From positions 62,753 through 126,752 of the forward strand of contig NZ_LMMZ01000001.1 of NCBI RefSeq assembly GCF_001422885.1: DNA of 64,000 bases. The letters are read 5' to 3'. Origin of the DNA: Methylobacterium sp. Leaf104 (GTDB taxonomy: Bacteria > Pseudomonadota > Alphaproteobacteria > Rhizobiales > Beijerinckiaceae). Under the pieces are notes generated by a model that was given only the letters and a program-made list of their open reading frames with translations, had not been told where the DNA came from and ran no database searches. The translations under genes were made by a program, and so were the position numbers. This document shows positions 12,543 through 22,353 of this stretch, one piece after another. Position 1 is the stretch's first letter, and each line of letters opens with the position of its first letter.

Positions 12543-14066
12543 ATGTTCGGCCTCGGCATCCTCTCCGGCCTCCTGATCGTGCCGCTCTGCGGCGCGGCCT
12601 TCATCCTCACCCTGGGCGAGGAGACGGAGGCCTCGAAGCGCAACGCCCGCTGGGCCGCGCTCATCACCACGCTCGCCACCTTCCTGCTCTCGCTGGTGGC
12701 CTGGGGCCGCTACGACGCGACCACCGCGAGCTTCCAGCTCGTCGAGACCCATGCCTGGCTGAGCGAGGCCACCCGGTTCAAGCTCGGCGTCGACGGCTTC
12801 TCGATGCCGCTGATCCTGCTGACCACCTTCCTGATGCCGTTCTGCATCGGCGCCTCGTGGCTCTCGGTGAACACCCGGGTGAAGGAGTACTTCGTCGCCT
12901 TCCTCGTCCTCGAGACGACGATGATCGGCGTGTTCTGCGCCCTCGACCTGGTGCTGTTCTACCTGTTCTTCGAGGCCGGTCTGATCCCGATGTTCCTCAT
13001 CATCGGCATCTGGGGCGGCAAGCGGCGCATCTACGCCAGCTTCAAGTTCTTCCTCTACACCCTGCTCGGCTCGGTGCTGATGCTGCTCGCCATCATGGCG
13101 ATGTACTGGCACGCCGGCACCACCGACATCCCGACCCTGCTGCACACCCGCTTCCCCACGGGGATGCAGACCTGGCTCTGGCTGGCCTTCTTCGCCTCCT
13201 TCGCGGTGAAGATGCCGATGTGGCCGGTCCATACCTGGCTGCCCGACGCGCACGTGGAGGCGCCCACGGCCGGCTCGGTGATCCTGGCGGGCATCCTTCT
13301 GAAGATGGGCGGCTACGGCTTCATCCGGATCTCGCTCCCGATGTTCCCGGACGCCTCCCACGCCTTCGCTCCGATGGTGTTCGCCCTCTCGGTGATCGCG
13401 ATCATCTTCACCTCGCTGATCGCCCTGATGCAGACCGACATCAAGAAGCTCATCGCCTATTCCTCGGTGGCGCATATGGGCTTCGTGACGCTCGGCCTGT
13501 TCACCATGAACGAGCAGGGCATCCAGGGCGCGCTGTTCCTGATGATCTCGCACGGCATCGTCTCCGGCGCACTCTTCGTCTGCGTCGGCGTGGTCTACGA
13601 CCGGATGCACACCCGCGAGATCGCGGCCTATGGCGGCCTCGTGAAGCGGATGCCGCTCTACGCGGCGGCCATGATGGTCTTCACGATGGCCAATGTCGCC
13701 CTGCCCGGCACCTCCGGCTTCGTCGGCGAGTTCCTCGCCATGATGGGCGCCTTCCGGGCCAACCCGACCGTGGCGTTCTTCTCGGTATTCGGCATCATCC
13801 TGTCGGCCGGCTACGCGCTCTGGCTCTACGCGCGGGTGATCTACGGCAAGCTCGAGAAGCCCAACCTCCAGGGCATCCTGGATCTCGACCTTCGCGAAAA
13901 GATCATCATCGCGCCGCTCGTCGCGCTGACGATCTACTACGGCGTCCACCCGGCCCCCGTGCTCGACACCTTCGCGCCCTCGACGGAAGCGTTGATGCAG
14001 AGCATGCGGACCGCGCTCTCGAACACGCAGACCGCCGCGGCCACCCTGCCGCCCGCGTCGCGCTGA
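12543..14066 (+). CDS. nuoM: NADH-quinone oxidoreductase subunit M
   Basis: This is an antiporter-like proton-pumping subunit. The 507-residue product is strongly hydrophobic throughout and carries family stretches such as [18 protein letters not shown] and [30 protein letters not shown], with the conserved Glu and Lys of the pump. It starts 31 nt after nuoL. Confidence 0.96.
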   Translation: MFGLGILSGLLIVPLCGAAFILTLGEETEASKRNARWAALITTLATFLLSLVAWGRYDATTASFQLVETHAWLSEATRFKLGVDGFSMPLILLTTFLMPFCIGASWLSVNTRVKEYFVAFLVLETTMIGVFCALDLVLFYLFFEAGLIPMFLIIGIWGGKRRIYASFKFFLYTLLGSVLMLLAIMAMYWHAGTTDIPTLLHTRFPTGMQTWLWLAFFASFAVKMPMWPVHTWLPDAHVEAPTAGSVILAGILLKMGGYGFIRISLPMFPDASHAFAPMVFALSVIAIIFTSLIALMQTDIKKLIAYSSVAHMGFVTLGLFTMNEQGIQGALFLMISHGIVSGALFVCVGVVYDRMHTREIAAYGGLVKRMPLYAAAMMVFTMANVALPGTSGFVGEFLAMMGAFRANPTVAFFSVFGIILSAGYALWLYARVIYGKLEKPNLQGILDLDLREKIIIAPLVALTIYYGVHPAPVLDTFAPSTEALMQSMRTALSNTQTAAATLPPASR

Positions 14067-14078
14067 AGGCTTGACCCG

Positions 14079-15521
14079 ATGAACGCCGCTCAGATCGTCA
14101 TGCCCGCGCTCGGGCCCGCCCTGCCGGAGCTGATCCTCAGCATCGGCGTGCTGGTGCTGATCCTCTACGGAGCGTTCCGGGGCGAGCGCTCCGCCGAGGG
14201 CGTCAATGTCGGCGCGCTGATCCTGCTGGTCGTCGCGCTGTTCGCGGTCATGTCCCAGTCGGGGGCCAAGGTCACCACCCTGAACGGCTCCTTCATCGTC
14301 GACAACTTCTCGAAGGTGATGAAGGCGCTGATCCTGCTGGGCTCGGCGGCCTCGATCCTGCTCGCGCGCGACTACTTCCAGCGCGAGCGCATCGACCGGT
14401 TCGAGTTCCCGATCCTGCTGCTCCTCTGCACCATCGGCATGATGGTCATGGCCTCGGCCAACGACCTGATCGCGCTCTATCTCGGCCTGGAGCTGCAATC
14501 CCTGGCCGCCTACGTCATCGCGGCCTTCCACCGGGACAACCTGAAATCCACGGAAGCCGGGCTGAAGTACTTCGTCCTCGGGGCGCTCTCCTCGGGCATG
14601 CTCCTGTACGGCGCCTCCCTGGTCTACGGCTTCACCGGCACGGTCTCGTTCCCCGGCATCGTCGCGGCCCTCGACGGCACGGCGGGCTTCGGCATCGTGC
14701 TCGGCATCGTCTTCGTGGCGGCCGGCGTCGCCTTCAAGCTCGCCGCCGTGCCGTTCCACATGTGGACGCCCGACGTCTACGAGGGCTCGCCGACGCCCGT
14801 GACCGCCTTCTTCGCCTCCGCGCCCAAGATGGCCGCCATGGCGATGACGGTGCGGATCTTCATCGGCGCCTTCCCGGACGTGACCGCGGTCTGGCAGCAG
14901 ATCATCGTCTTCGTGGCGATCGCCTCCATGGCGCTCGGCTCCTTCGCCGCCATCGGCCAGCGCTCGCTCAAGCGCCTGATGGCCTATTCCTCGATCGGCA
15001 ATGTCGGCTACGCCCTGGTCGGACTCGCGGCCGGGTCGCAGGCGGGCGTCAGCGGCGTGGTGGTCTACATGATCATCTACCTGGCGATGACGCTGGGGGC
15101 CTTCGCGGTGCTGCTGTCGCTCCGCCGCGGCGGCCAGATGTTCGAGACCGTCGACGACCTCGCCGGCCTGTCGCGCACCCATCCGGTGATGGCCTTCTGC
15201 CTCGCCGCGATGATGTTCTCGCTGGCCGGCATCCCGCCGCTGGCCGGGTTCTTCGCCAAATACTACGTCTTCCTCGCCGCCATCCAATCCGGCCTCGTGA
15301 CCCTGGCGGTCATCGGCGTCGTCACCAGCGTCGTGGGCGCGTTCTACTACCTGCGCGTCGTCAAGGTGATGTATTTCGACGAACCGGTGGCGGCCTACGA
15401 GCCGATGGCCCCGGGGCCCCGCATCGTCCTCGCCCTGGCGAGCCTGGTCGTCGTGCTGCTCGGGATCGTCCCGGGTCCCCTCGTCGGGGCCGCGGGCGCC
15501 GCCGCCAAGTCGCTGTTCTAG
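14079..15521 (+). CDS. nuoN: NADH-quinone oxidoreductase subunit N
   Basis: This is the third antiporter-like subunit and the last gene of the complex I operon. The 480-residue product has about fourteen predicted helices and the signatures LGLELQSLAAYVIAAF and FHMWTPDVYEGSPTPVTAFFA. It starts 12 nt after nuoM and ends 4 nt before birA, so birA and rnj are probably co-transcribed with the operon. Confidence 0.96.
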   Translation: MNAAQIVMPALGPALPELILSIGVLVLILYGAFRGERSAEGVNVGALILLVVALFAVMSQSGAKVTTLNGSFIVDNFSKVMKALILLGSAASILLARDYFQRERIDRFEFPILLLLCTIGMMVMASANDLIALYLGLELQSLAAYVIAAFHRDNLKSTEAGLKYFVLGALSSGMLLYGASLVYGFTGTVSFPGIVAALDGTAGFGIVLGIVFVAAGVAFKLAAVPFHMWTPDVYEGSPTPVTAFFASAPKMAAMAMTVRIFIGAFPDVTAVWQQIIVFVAIASMALGSFAAIGQRSLKRLMAYSSIGNVGYALVGLAAGSQAGVSGVVVYMIIYLAMTLGAFAVLLSLRRGGQMFETVDDLAGLSRTHPVMAFCLAAMMFSLAGIPPLAGFFAKYYVFLAAIQSGLVTLAVIGVVTSVVGAFYYLRVVKVMYFDEPVAAYEPMAPGPRIVLALASLVVVLLGIVPGPLVGAAGAAAKSLF

Positions 15522-15525
15522 GTCC

Positions 15526-16305
15526 TTGGGCGGCTACGCGCTCGGCACCCTGGCGCGGGGGGAGGGACACCGCCTCCACGTCCACGACCGCCTCGGCTCC
15601 ACCAACACCGAGGCGCTGGAGCGCTTTCGCGCCGGCGAGGCCGGGCCGCTCTGGGTGGTGGCGCACCGGCAGGAGGCCGGCCGGGGCCGGCGGGGCAACG
15701 CCTGGGTCTCCGAGCCCGGAAACCTGACGGCCAGCCTGCTCTGGCCCGTGGAGGACGTCGAGCCCGGCCTGGTGCCGACCCTCGGCTTCGTCGCCGGGAT
15801 CGCCCTGGCCTCGGCCCTCGCGGCCTGCGGCGTCGCCGGGTGCCGGCTCAAATGGCCGAACGACGTGCTGGCCTCGGGCGCCAAGCTGGCGGGGCTCCTG
15901 CTGGAGGCCGAGAATCGCCCCGGCGGGCGCCGCGCGGTGGTGATGGGCTTCGGTGTCAATGTCGCGGCGGCGCCACAGGGCTTGCCTTATCGCGCCACGT
16001 GCCTCAGGCAGATGCAGTACGACACGCGCGCCGAGGATCTGTTCGTCTCCCTGACGGACGGCATCGTCGACGCTGCGCGACTCTGGGAGTGTGGCCGCGG
16101 ATTCTCGAGGATCCGCGAGCGCTGGATCGCTGACGCGGCCGGGATCGGCGCGTCGGTTTCGGTGCGGACAGGCGATACCCTCGTACACGGAATTTTCGAG
16201 ACGATCGACGAGGCGGGGCGGCTCGTGGTCCGATCGGAGGATGGGACGCGACGGACCGTGACGGCGGGCGAGGTGCATCTGGGAACGGCCGCGACGGCGG
16301 CTTGA
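15526..16305 (+). CDS. birA: Biotin--[acetyl-CoA-carboxylase] ligase
   Basis: This ligase attaches biotin to the carboxyl carrier of acetyl-CoA carboxylase and related enzymes through biotinyl-AMP. The 259-residue product has the biotin-binding loop GRGRRGNAWVSEPGNLTASL, the KWPNDVL motif with the catalytic Lys, and a small C-terminal SH3-like domain. There is no N-terminal helix-turn-helix, so it is the class I, non-regulatory form. The start is a TTG at 15526, 4 nt after the nuoN stop; no ATG fits. Confidence 0.93.
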   Translation: MGGYALGTLARGEGHRLHVHDRLGSTNTEALERFRAGEAGPLWVVAHRQEAGRGRRGNAWVSEPGNLTASLLWPVEDVEPGLVPTLGFVAGIALASALAACGVAGCRLKWPNDVLASGAKLAGLLLEAENRPGGRRAVVMGFGVNVAAAPQGLPYRATCLRQMQYDTRAEDLFVSLTDGIVDAARLWECGRGFSRIRERWIADAAGIGASVSVRTGDTLVHGIFETIDEAGRLVVRSEDGTRRTVTAGEVHLGTAATAA

Positions 16306-16319
16306 GGTTTGGACGGACA

Positions 16320-17993
16320 ATGACGACAGGGCAAGACGAACTCGTCTTCGTGCCGCTCGGCGGCGTGGGCGAGATCGGCATGAACGCGGCGCTCTACGGC
16401 TTCGGCCCCCCGAAGCGGCGCAAGTGGATCATGGTCGATTGCGGCATGGGCTTCGCCGGCGAGGAGGGATTCCCCGGCATCGACCTGATGTTCCCGGATC
16501 TGAGCTTCATCGAGGAGCGCAAGGACGACCTCCTGGCCATCTTCATCACCCACGCGCACGAGGACCATATCGGCGCGATCGGCGAGCTGTGGCCCAAGCT
16601 GAAGGCGCCCGTCTACGCGACGCGCTTCGCCAAGAACCTGCTGGAGGCCCGCCGCCTCAGCGAGCCGGGCGCGCCCAAGGTCATCCTGAAGGAGATCCAG
16701 GCCGGCCGCCGGGTCCAGATCGGCCCGTTCGAGATCGAGTACGTCCCCGTCTCGCACTCGATCCCCGAGTCGAACGCGGTCGCCATCCGCACGCCGCACG
16801 GCCTCCTGCTGCATACCGGCGACTGGAAGCTCGACCCGACCCCGATCCTCGGCGACGTGACCTCGGAGAGCGCCTTCCGGGCGCTCGGCGACGAGGGCAT
16901 CCTGGCGATGATCAGCGATTCGACCAACGTCGTGCGCGAGGGGCGCTCCCCGAGCGAGGCCGAGGTCGCCGCCACCCTGCGCGAGCTCATCGCCGACGCG
17001 CCCCACCGGGTCGCGGTGACGACCTTCGCCTCCAACGTCGCCCGCATGCGCGCGGTGGCGGAGGCCGCCCAGGCCTGCGGACGCGAGGTGATCGCCGTCG
17101 GCCGCGCCATGGACCGCGTCATCGCGGTCGCCCGCGAATGCGGATTCCTCGACGGCCTGCCGGAGTTCCGCTCGTCGGACAGCTACGGCTACCTGCCGCG
17201 CGACAAGGTCGTGGCCCTGCTCACGGGCTCCCAGGGCGAGGAGCGCGCCGCGCTCGCCCGGGTCTCGCGCGACGACCATCCCGACATCACCCTGGCGGCG
17301 GGCGACCGCGTCATCTTCTCGTCGCGGGCGATCCCCGGCAACGAGCGGGCGGTCGGGGCGATCATCAACGACCTCATCAATGCCGGCATCGAGGTGGTCA
17401 CCGACCGCACGAAGCTCGTCCACGTCTCGGGCCATCCCCGGCGCGACGAGATGGCGGAGATGTATGCCTGGACCCGTCCGCAGACGGCGATCCCCGTCCA
17501 CGGCGAGGCCCTGCACCTCGACGAGCACGCGCGCTTCGCCCGGGCCCAGGGTGTGCCCAACATCGTCAAGGCCCGCAACGGCAGCGTCGTGCGCCTCGCG
17601 CCCGGCACGCCGGAGATCGTCGACCACGTCAAGGCCGGGCGCCTGTTCAAGGACGGCAACGTCCTGATCGACGCCAAGGACCGAGCCATTCCCGAGCGCC
17701 GCAAGCTCTCTCAGGCCGGCCTGGTCTCGGTGGCCATCGCCATCGACGTCCAGGGCGAGATCCTGGGCGAGCCCGCGATCGACATCATCGGCCTGCCCAA
17801 TCGCGGCCGCAACGGCCAGGCGATGCTCGACGTCGTCGTGGAGTGCGTGTCGCGCACGCTCTCGGGCCTGTCGAAGCCGAAGCGCAAGGACGCCGAGGGC
17901 GTCGAGAAGGCCGTCGACCGCGCGATCCGCTCGGCGGTCAACGAAGTCTGGGGCAAGAAGCCCGCCTGCCACGTGCAGGTGGTCGAGGTCTAG
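16320..17993 (+). CDS. rnj: Ribonuclease J
   Basis: This metallo-beta-lactamase/beta-CASP ribonuclease has 5'-exonuclease and endonuclease activity in RNA maturation and decay. The 557-residue product has the zinc motif HAHEDH (His78, His80, Asp82, His83), the beta-CASP region near residues 200-400 and a C-terminal domain. The ATG at 16320 lies 14 nt after birA. A TTG at 16302 overlapping the birA stop is possible but would add six non-conserved residues. Confidence 0.95.
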   Translation: MTTGQDELVFVPLGGVGEIGMNAALYGFGPPKRRKWIMVDCGMGFAGEEGFPGIDLMFPDLSFIEERKDDLLAIFITHAHEDHIGAIGELWPKLKAPVYATRFAKNLLEARRLSEPGAPKVILKEIQAGRRVQIGPFEIEYVPVSHSIPESNAVAIRTPHGLLLHTGDWKLDPTPILGDVTSESAFRALGDEGILAMISDSTNVVREGRSPSEAEVAATLRELIADAPHRVAVTTFASNVARMRAVAEAAQACGREVIAVGRAMDRVIAVARECGFLDGLPEFRSSDSYGYLPRDKVVALLTGSQGEERAALARVSRDDHPDITLAAGDRVIFSSRAIPGNERAVGAIINDLINAGIEVVTDRTKLVHVSGHPRRDEMAEMYAWTRPQTAIPVHGEALHLDEHARFARAQGVPNIVKARNGSVVRLAPGTPEIVDHVKAGRLFKDGNVLIDAKDRAIPERRKLSQAGLVSVAIAIDVQGEILGEPAIDIIGLPNRGRNGQAMLDVVVECVSRTLSGLSKPKRKDAEGVEKAVDRAIRSAVNEVWGKKPACHVQVVEV

Positions 17994-18072
17994 AGACCGA
18001 ACCCTCCCCCTCCGCGGGGCAGAGACGGCGCTCGATACGGCGTGTTGCGTGAGACGCCCTCGCGCGGCACGC

Positions 18073-18216
18073 CGCCATCCCGGGGCCGCGCGGCGGAGCC
18101 CGGGATCCAGACATGCCGGTGCCGCAGGACGTTCCACCGTCGGCGGTTCTGGATCGCACGCCGCCGGCGCGCCCCTGCGGGTCCAGGCTCGCCTGCGGCG
18201 CCCCGGAAGGACACCG
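18073..18216 (+). repeat. Dispersed palindromic repeat, copy A
   Basis: A 144-bp element between rnj and mce that matches copy B at 19084-19226 along its whole length, in the same orientation. Both begin near CATCCCGGGGC and end near GCCCCGGAA-GAC, which are imperfect inverted ends, so the transcript can fold into a long hairpin. Short elements with such ends are common between genes in rhizobia and relatives. In copy A the left end is slightly degenerate (GCCATCCCGGGGC). It sits in the 297-nt gap after rnj. Confidence 0.75.
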
Positions 18217-18290
18217 CGATGCCGTCGAACATCGCCCGGTTCGACGGGGGAAGGGTGGCGGTACGGTTTCGGAAGGAAAGGGAGCAAACC

Positions 18291-18695
18291 ATGATCGGAC
18301 GCCTGAACCATGTCGCCATCGCGGTCCGCGATCTCGACGCCGCCTGCGCCATCTACCGGGACACCCTCGGCGCCACCGTGACCGAGCCGCTGCCGCAGCC
18401 CGAGCACGGCGTGACCGTGGTGTTCGTCAACCTGCCCAACAGCAAGGTCGAGCTGATGTCGCCGCTGGGCGAGGGCTCGCCCATCGAGAGCTTCGTCGAG
18501 CGCAATCCCAATGGCGGCGTCCACCACGTCTGCTACGAGGTCGACGACATCATCGCGGCCCGCGACCAGCTGAAGGCCCAGGGCGCCCGCGTCCTCGGCA
18601 GCGGTGAGCCGAAGATCGGCGCCCACGGCAAGCCCGTGCTGTTCCTGCATCCGAAGGACTTCCTCGGCACGCTGGTCGAGCTGGAGCAGGTCTGA
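18291..18695 (+). CDS. mce: Methylmalonyl-CoA epimerase
   Basis: This enzyme interconverts the 2R and 2S forms of methylmalonyl-CoA, next to the B12-dependent mutase; in methylotrophs it also serves the ethylmalonyl-CoA pathway. The 134-residue product is a glyoxalase/VOC fold protein that starts IGRLNHVAIAVRDLDAA and has the conserved GGVHHVCYEVDD and GKPVLFLHPKDFLGTLVELEQ, which contain metal-binding His and Glu. The ATG at 18291 follows GGAG. The open frame extends upstream to 18042, but that part is translated repeat. Confidence 0.94.
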   Translation: MIGRLNHVAIAVRDLDAACAIYRDTLGATVTEPLPQPEHGVTVVFVNLPNSKVELMSPLGEGSPIESFVERNPNGGVHHVCYEVDDIIAARDQLKAQGARVLGSGEPKIGAHGKPVLFLHPKDFLGTLVELEQV

Positions 18696-18700
18696 CCCGG

Positions 18701-19036
18701 ATGAGCGCCATCCTCCAGACCCTGGCGGCCTCCACCCTGCGCACCCTGGCGGTGATGGTGGTGGTGCTCGCAGCGGTGGTCGTGCTCGCGGTGGGCCTGT
18801 TCAAGCTCACCGTGTTCGGCGCGCTCGCCCTCTACTTCGTGGTCTGGTGGACCCTGCTCTTCGTCATCCTGCCCCTGCGCAACCAGGTGGAGACCGACCC
18901 GGAGCGGATCGTGCCCGGCCAGGATCCGGGGGCGCCCGCCGCCCCCCGCCTGCGCGAGAAGGCGATCCTCACCTCCGTTCTCGCGAGCGTCGTCTTCCTG
19001 GTGGCGGTCCAGGTCTTCGAGCTCGCCGGCCTCTGA
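18701..19036 (+). CDS. DUF1467 family small membrane protein
   Basis: This is a 111-residue membrane protein of the DUF1467 family, widespread in alphaproteobacteria and of unknown function. It has hydrophobic segments at about residues 14-35, 38-58 and 88-108, and the family stretch VVWWTLLFVILPLRNQVE. It starts 5 nt after mce and is clearly in the same transcript. The mce-DUF1467-proS order is commonly kept in related genomes. Confidence 0.85.
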   Translation: MSAILQTLAASTLRTLAVMVVVLAAVVVLAVGLFKLTVFGALALYFVVWWTLLFVILPLRNQVETDPERIVPGQDPGAPAAPRLREKAILTSVLASVVFLVAVQVFELAGL

Positions 19037-19083
19037 GGCGACGGCGCGACCGGGTTCACGCAGGCGCCGCCGGTGCAGCACCG

Positions 19084-19226
19084 CGTCATCCCGGGGCCGC
19101 GCAGCGGCGTCCGGGATCCGGAAACGCAGGTGGTGCAGGACCTTAGGCCGTCGGCGGCTCGGGATCGCACGCCGCTGGCGCCCCCTGCGGGTCCGGACGC
19201 GCCTGCGGCGCCCCGGAATGACACCG
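19084..19226 (+). repeat. Dispersed palindromic repeat, copy B
   Basis: A 143-bp element in the same orientation as copy A (18073-18216) and alignable along its whole length. It has the clearer terminal inverted repeat: GTCATCCCGGGGC at the left end pairs with GCCCCGGAATGAC at the right, with one mismatch. Together the two copies bracket mce and the DUF1467 gene as direct repeats about 1 kb apart. Confidence 0.78.
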
Positions 19227-19322
19227 GGGACGGGATCCGCGATCGCGCCGCCCTTGGCCGAGGACACCGACGCGCCTCAGGCGGCGCGAGGCGGCGCCAG
19301 CCCCGCGCAAGCGTTCAGGCAT

Positions 19323-19470
19323 AAAAAAAGCAAGGCCTAAGCCTTGCTTTTATGAAGATGGTCGTTCGCTCAGCCTCGATTGTCTCACGCATTGCTGACG
19401 GCGTGGCGGCTGAAATTCCTCCCGAGACTCGGACCGTGTGGCGCCACTGCTTGGCGGCGCAATCATCACG
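19323..19470 (-). ncRNA. Candidate minus-strand small RNA (about 148 nt)
   Basis: On the minus strand a GTGACA box (19505-19500), a 17-nt spacer and TATAAG (19482-19477) form a good promoter. About 150 nt downstream lies an 11-bp hairpin followed by seven T residues, a strong intrinsic terminator. No recognised protein lies between them. A 68-codon open frame covers the region but runs through the terminator stem and lacks a ribosome binding site. The RNA contains GGGAGGAAUUUC. No known family was recognised; 6S RNA was considered from the size but not supported. Confidence 0.4.
19326..19351. terminator. Bidirectional intrinsic terminator
   Basis: An 11-bp perfect stem (AAAAGCAAGGC and GCCTTGCTTTT) with the 4-nt loop CTAA. 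On the minus strand it is followed by seven T residues in a row and should terminate strongly. On the plus strand it ends in TTTTAT, which is weaker but could still end the mce-DUF1467 transcript. Confidence 0.75.
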
Positions 19471-19476
19471 GACGCG

Positions 19477-19505
19477 CTTATAGGAACAACAATTCTCATT
19501 GTCAC
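19477..19505 (-). promoter_or_regulatory. Predicted promoter of the candidate small RNA
   Basis: GTGACA at 19505-19500 and TATAAG at 19482-19477, read on the minus strand with a 17-nt spacer. Expected transcription start is near 19470. No protein-coding gene lies downstream on that strand before the terminator. Confidence 0.45.
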
Positions 19506-19700
19506 CTGCCTCGTGAGACATTCCTGCGCTTTTCTACCGGAATGGCGGGCAAGCTTTCGCGCGACGGAGCCGCGACCTCGGAGACGAAACGCCACGCTGC
19601 GGATCCATGTCACCCCTCCGCGCTTGTGTTTTCCCGATGCAATGTGTTGTGTGCCGGGGCGCGCCGCCGACCCGCTGGCGCGCTGTTTCCAGGGCCTTCC

Positions 19701-21026
19701 ATGCGTCTCTCCCGCTACTTCCTGCCGACCTTGCGCGAGACGCCCAAGGAAGCCGAGATCGTCTCCCACCGCCTCATGCTGCGCGCCGGGCTCGTGCGCC
19801 AGGAGGCGGCCGGCATCTATGCGTGGCTGCCGCTCGGCCTGCGCGTCCTGAACAAGGTCTGCGCGGTCATCCGCGAGGAGCAGGACCGGGCGGGCGCCAT
19901 CGAGATCCTGATGCCGGCGATCCAGTCGGCCGAGCTCTGGCGGGAATCCGGCCGCTACGAGGCCTACGGCAAGGAGATGCTCCGCATCGCCGACCGCCAC
20001 GACCGCGAGATGCTGTTCGGGCCGACCGCCGAGGAGGTCGTCACCGAGATCTTCCGCGGCAGCGTGCGCTCCTACAAGGACCTGCCCAAGAACCTCTACC
20101 AGATCTCCTGGAAGTTCCGCGACGAGGTCCGGCCACGCTTCGGCACCATGCGCTCGCGCGAGTTCCTGATGAAGGACGCCTATTCCTTCGACATCGACCA
20201 GGCCGCCGCCCGCCACGCCTACAACCGGATGTTCGTGGCCTACCTGCGCACCTTCGCGGGCCTCGGCCTGAAGGCGATCCCGATGCGGGCCGACACGGGT
20301 CCGATCGGCGGCGACCTCAGCCATGAATTCATCATCCTGGCCCAGACCGGCGAGAGCGAGGTCTACTGCGACAGCCAGTATCTCGACTTCGAGATCCCCC
20401 CGATCACCACCGATTTCGAGGACGTCGCCGCCCTCCAGGGCACCGTCGACCGCTGGACCTCGCTCTACGCCGCCACCTCCGAGATGCACGAGCCGGCGGC
20501 CTTCGCCGAGGTGCAGGGCGACAAGCAGATGGCCGCGCGCGGCATCGAGGTCGGGCACATCTTCTACTTCGGCACCAAGTATTCCGAGCCCATGGGCGCC
20601 AAGGTCACCGGTCCCGACGGCGTCGAGCGCCCGGTCCACATGGGCTCCTACGGGATCGGCCCGAGCCGCCTCGTAGCGGCGATCATCGAGGCGAGCCACG
20701 ACGAGGCCGGCATCGTCTGGCCCGACGCGGTGGCGCCCTTCGACGTGGCCCTGATCAACCTCAAGACCGGCGACGCCGCCACCGACGCCGCCTGCGGCGA
20801 GATCCAGGCCACCCTGGAGGCGGCCGGCCTCAGCGTGCTCTACGACGACCGCGACGAGCGGCCGGGCGCCAAGTTCGCCACGGCCGACCTCATCGGCCTG
20901 CCCTGGCAGGTCATCGTCGGACCGCGCGGCCTCGCGGAGGGCAAGGTCGAGCTGAAGCGCCGGGCCGGCGGCGAGCGGGAGAGCGTCGCCCCGATCGACC
21001 TTCTCGCCCGCCTGAAGCGGCTCTGA
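19701..21026 (+). CDS. proS: Proline--tRNA ligase, short form
   Basis: This class II aminoacyl-tRNA synthetase charges tRNA-Pro. The 441-residue product opens with [30 protein letters not shown] and has the class II motifs (for example [26 protein letters not shown]) and an anticodon-binding domain after about residue 340. The cis-editing insertion present in long bacterial ProRS is absent, which is normal for alphaproteobacteria. The ATG at 19701 is chosen because everything upstream in frame overlaps the small RNA region and is not conserved. Confidence 0.95.
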   Translation: MRLSRYFLPTLRETPKEAEIVSHRLMLRAGLVRQEAAGIYAWLPLGLRVLNKVCAVIREEQDRAGAIEILMPAIQSAELWRESGRYEAYGKEMLRIADRHDREMLFGPTAEEVVTEIFRGSVRSYKDLPKNLYQISWKFRDEVRPRFGTMRSREFLMKDAYSFDIDQAAARHAYNRMFVAYLRTFAGLGLKAIPMRADTGPIGGDLSHEFIILAQTGESEVYCDSQYLDFEIPPITTDFEDVAALQGTVDRWTSLYAATSEMHEPAAFAEVQGDKQMAARGIEVGHIFYFGTKYSEPMGAKVTGPDGVERPVHMGSYGIGPSRLVAAIIEASHDEAGIVWPDAVAPFDVALINLKTGDAATDAACGEIQATLEAAGLSVLYDDRDERPGAKFATADLIGLPWQVIVGPRGLAEGKVELKRRAGGERESVAPIDLLARLKRL

Positions 21027-21035
21027 GGCCCCCCA

Positions 21036-22340
21036 ATGGTGGCGACCCTGACGGACAGGCTCGCGGGCCTTCGCGCCCGCTTCCGGCGCGGAAGCACGCC
21101 ACCCTTCGCCGGGTTCGAGTGGATCATCGCCGGGCGCTACCTGCGGGCCCGGCGCCGGGGCGGCGGCGTCTCCGTGGTGGCGTTCTTCTCGCTCCTCGGC
21201 ATCGCCCTCGGCGTCGCCACGCTGATCATCGTGCTCTCGGTGATGAACGGCTTCCGCACGGAGCTCCTGTCGAAGATCATCGGCATCAACGGCCACGTCT
21301 TCGTCGCCCCGATCGACAAGCTCTTCACCGATTATTCCGACCTCTCCGAGCGCCTGTCGAAGGTCGCCGGGGTCCGGGCCGCGATCCCCCTGGTGGAAGG
21401 ACAGGCCTTCGCCTCGTCGCCCTATGGCGGCGCCGGCAGCGGCGTGCTGGTCCGCGGCATCCGGGGCGAGGACCTCGACAAGATCGGCGCCATCGCGAGC
21501 AACATCAAGGGCGGTAGCCTCGAGGGCTTCGACGACGGCTCGGGCGTCGCCATCGGCCGGCGCCTGGCCGAATCCCTCGGCGTCCAGGCCGGCGACCAGA
21601 TCAACCTGCTGACGCCGAAGGGCGCCTCGACCCCCTTCGGCACGGCGCCGCGCACCAAGGGCTACACCATCAAGGCGATCTTCGAGATCGGCATGACCGA
21701 GTTCGACTCGACCTTCGTGTTCATGCCGCTCACCGAGTCCCAGGCCTTCTTCAACCGCGACGCCGATGTCAGCCTGATCGAGATCTATCTCGACAATGCC
21801 GAGGCGGTGGGCGCGATGCGGGCCGACCTCGAGATGGCGGCCGAGCGCCCGGTGCTCCTCACCGACTGGCGCCAGCGCAACCGGACCTTCTTCGGCGCCC
21901 TGGAGGTGGAGCGGAACGTGATGTTCCTGATCCTCAGCCTGATCGTCGTGGTGGCGACCCTGAACATCATCTCGGGGCTGATCCTGCTGGTGCGCGACAA
22001 GTCGAGCGACATCGCCATCCTGCGCACCATGGGGGCGACGCCCGGCACCATCATGCGGGTGTTCCTGATCAACGGCGCGCTGATCGGCGTGGTCGGCACT
22101 CTGAGCGGCCTGGCGCTCGGCATCCTGATCACGATGAACATCAAGGGCATCCAGCGGGTGCTGTTCCCCTCCGCCTGGGACCCCACCGTGCGTTTCCTCG
22201 CCGAGATCCCGGCCGAGATGAACGCCAACGAGATCACCGTGGTGGTGGTCACCTCCATCGCCCTGTCGCTGATCGCGACGCTGTATCCCTCGTGGCGCGC
22301 CGCCCGGCTCGATCCGGTGCAGGCCCTGCGCTACGGCTGA
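21036..22340 (+). CDS. lolC: Lipoprotein-releasing ABC transporter permease
   Basis: This is the inner-membrane permease of the LolCDE-type system that extracts lipoproteins for transport to the outer membrane. The 434-residue product has one N-terminal helix (about residues 43-65), a large periplasmic domain and three C-terminal helices of the FtsX type, with [25 protein letters not shown] before the second. Alphaproteobacteria use one permease gene (a LolC/E hybrid, LolF) as a homodimer, which fits the single copy here. It lies 9 nt after proS. Confidence 0.92.
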   Translation: MVATLTDRLAGLRARFRRGSTPPFAGFEWIIAGRYLRARRRGGGVSVVAFFSLLGIALGVATLIIVLSVMNGFRTELLSKIIGINGHVFVAPIDKLFTDYSDLSERLSKVAGVRAAIPLVEGQAFASSPYGGAGSGVLVRGIRGEDLDKIGAIASNIKGGSLEGFDDGSGVAIGRRLAESLGVQAGDQINLLTPKGASTPFGTAPRTKGYTIKAIFEIGMTEFDSTFVFMPLTESQAFFNRDADVSLIEIYLDNAEAVGAMRADLEMAAERPVLLTDWRQRNRTFFGALEVERNVMFLILSLIVVVATLNIISGLILLVRDKSSDIAILRTMGATPGTIMRVFLINGALIGVVGTLSGLALGILITMNIKGIQRVLFPSAWDPTVRFLAEIPAEMNANEITVVVVTSIALSLIATLYPSWRAARLDPVQALRYG

Positions 22341-22353
22341 GGCCCGAACATCC

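Noticed and set aside
19315..19521. A 68-codon open frame on the minus strand over the candidate small RNA
   Set aside because: It starts upstream of the predicted transcription start, has no ribosome binding site, and its end is encoded by the terminator stem.
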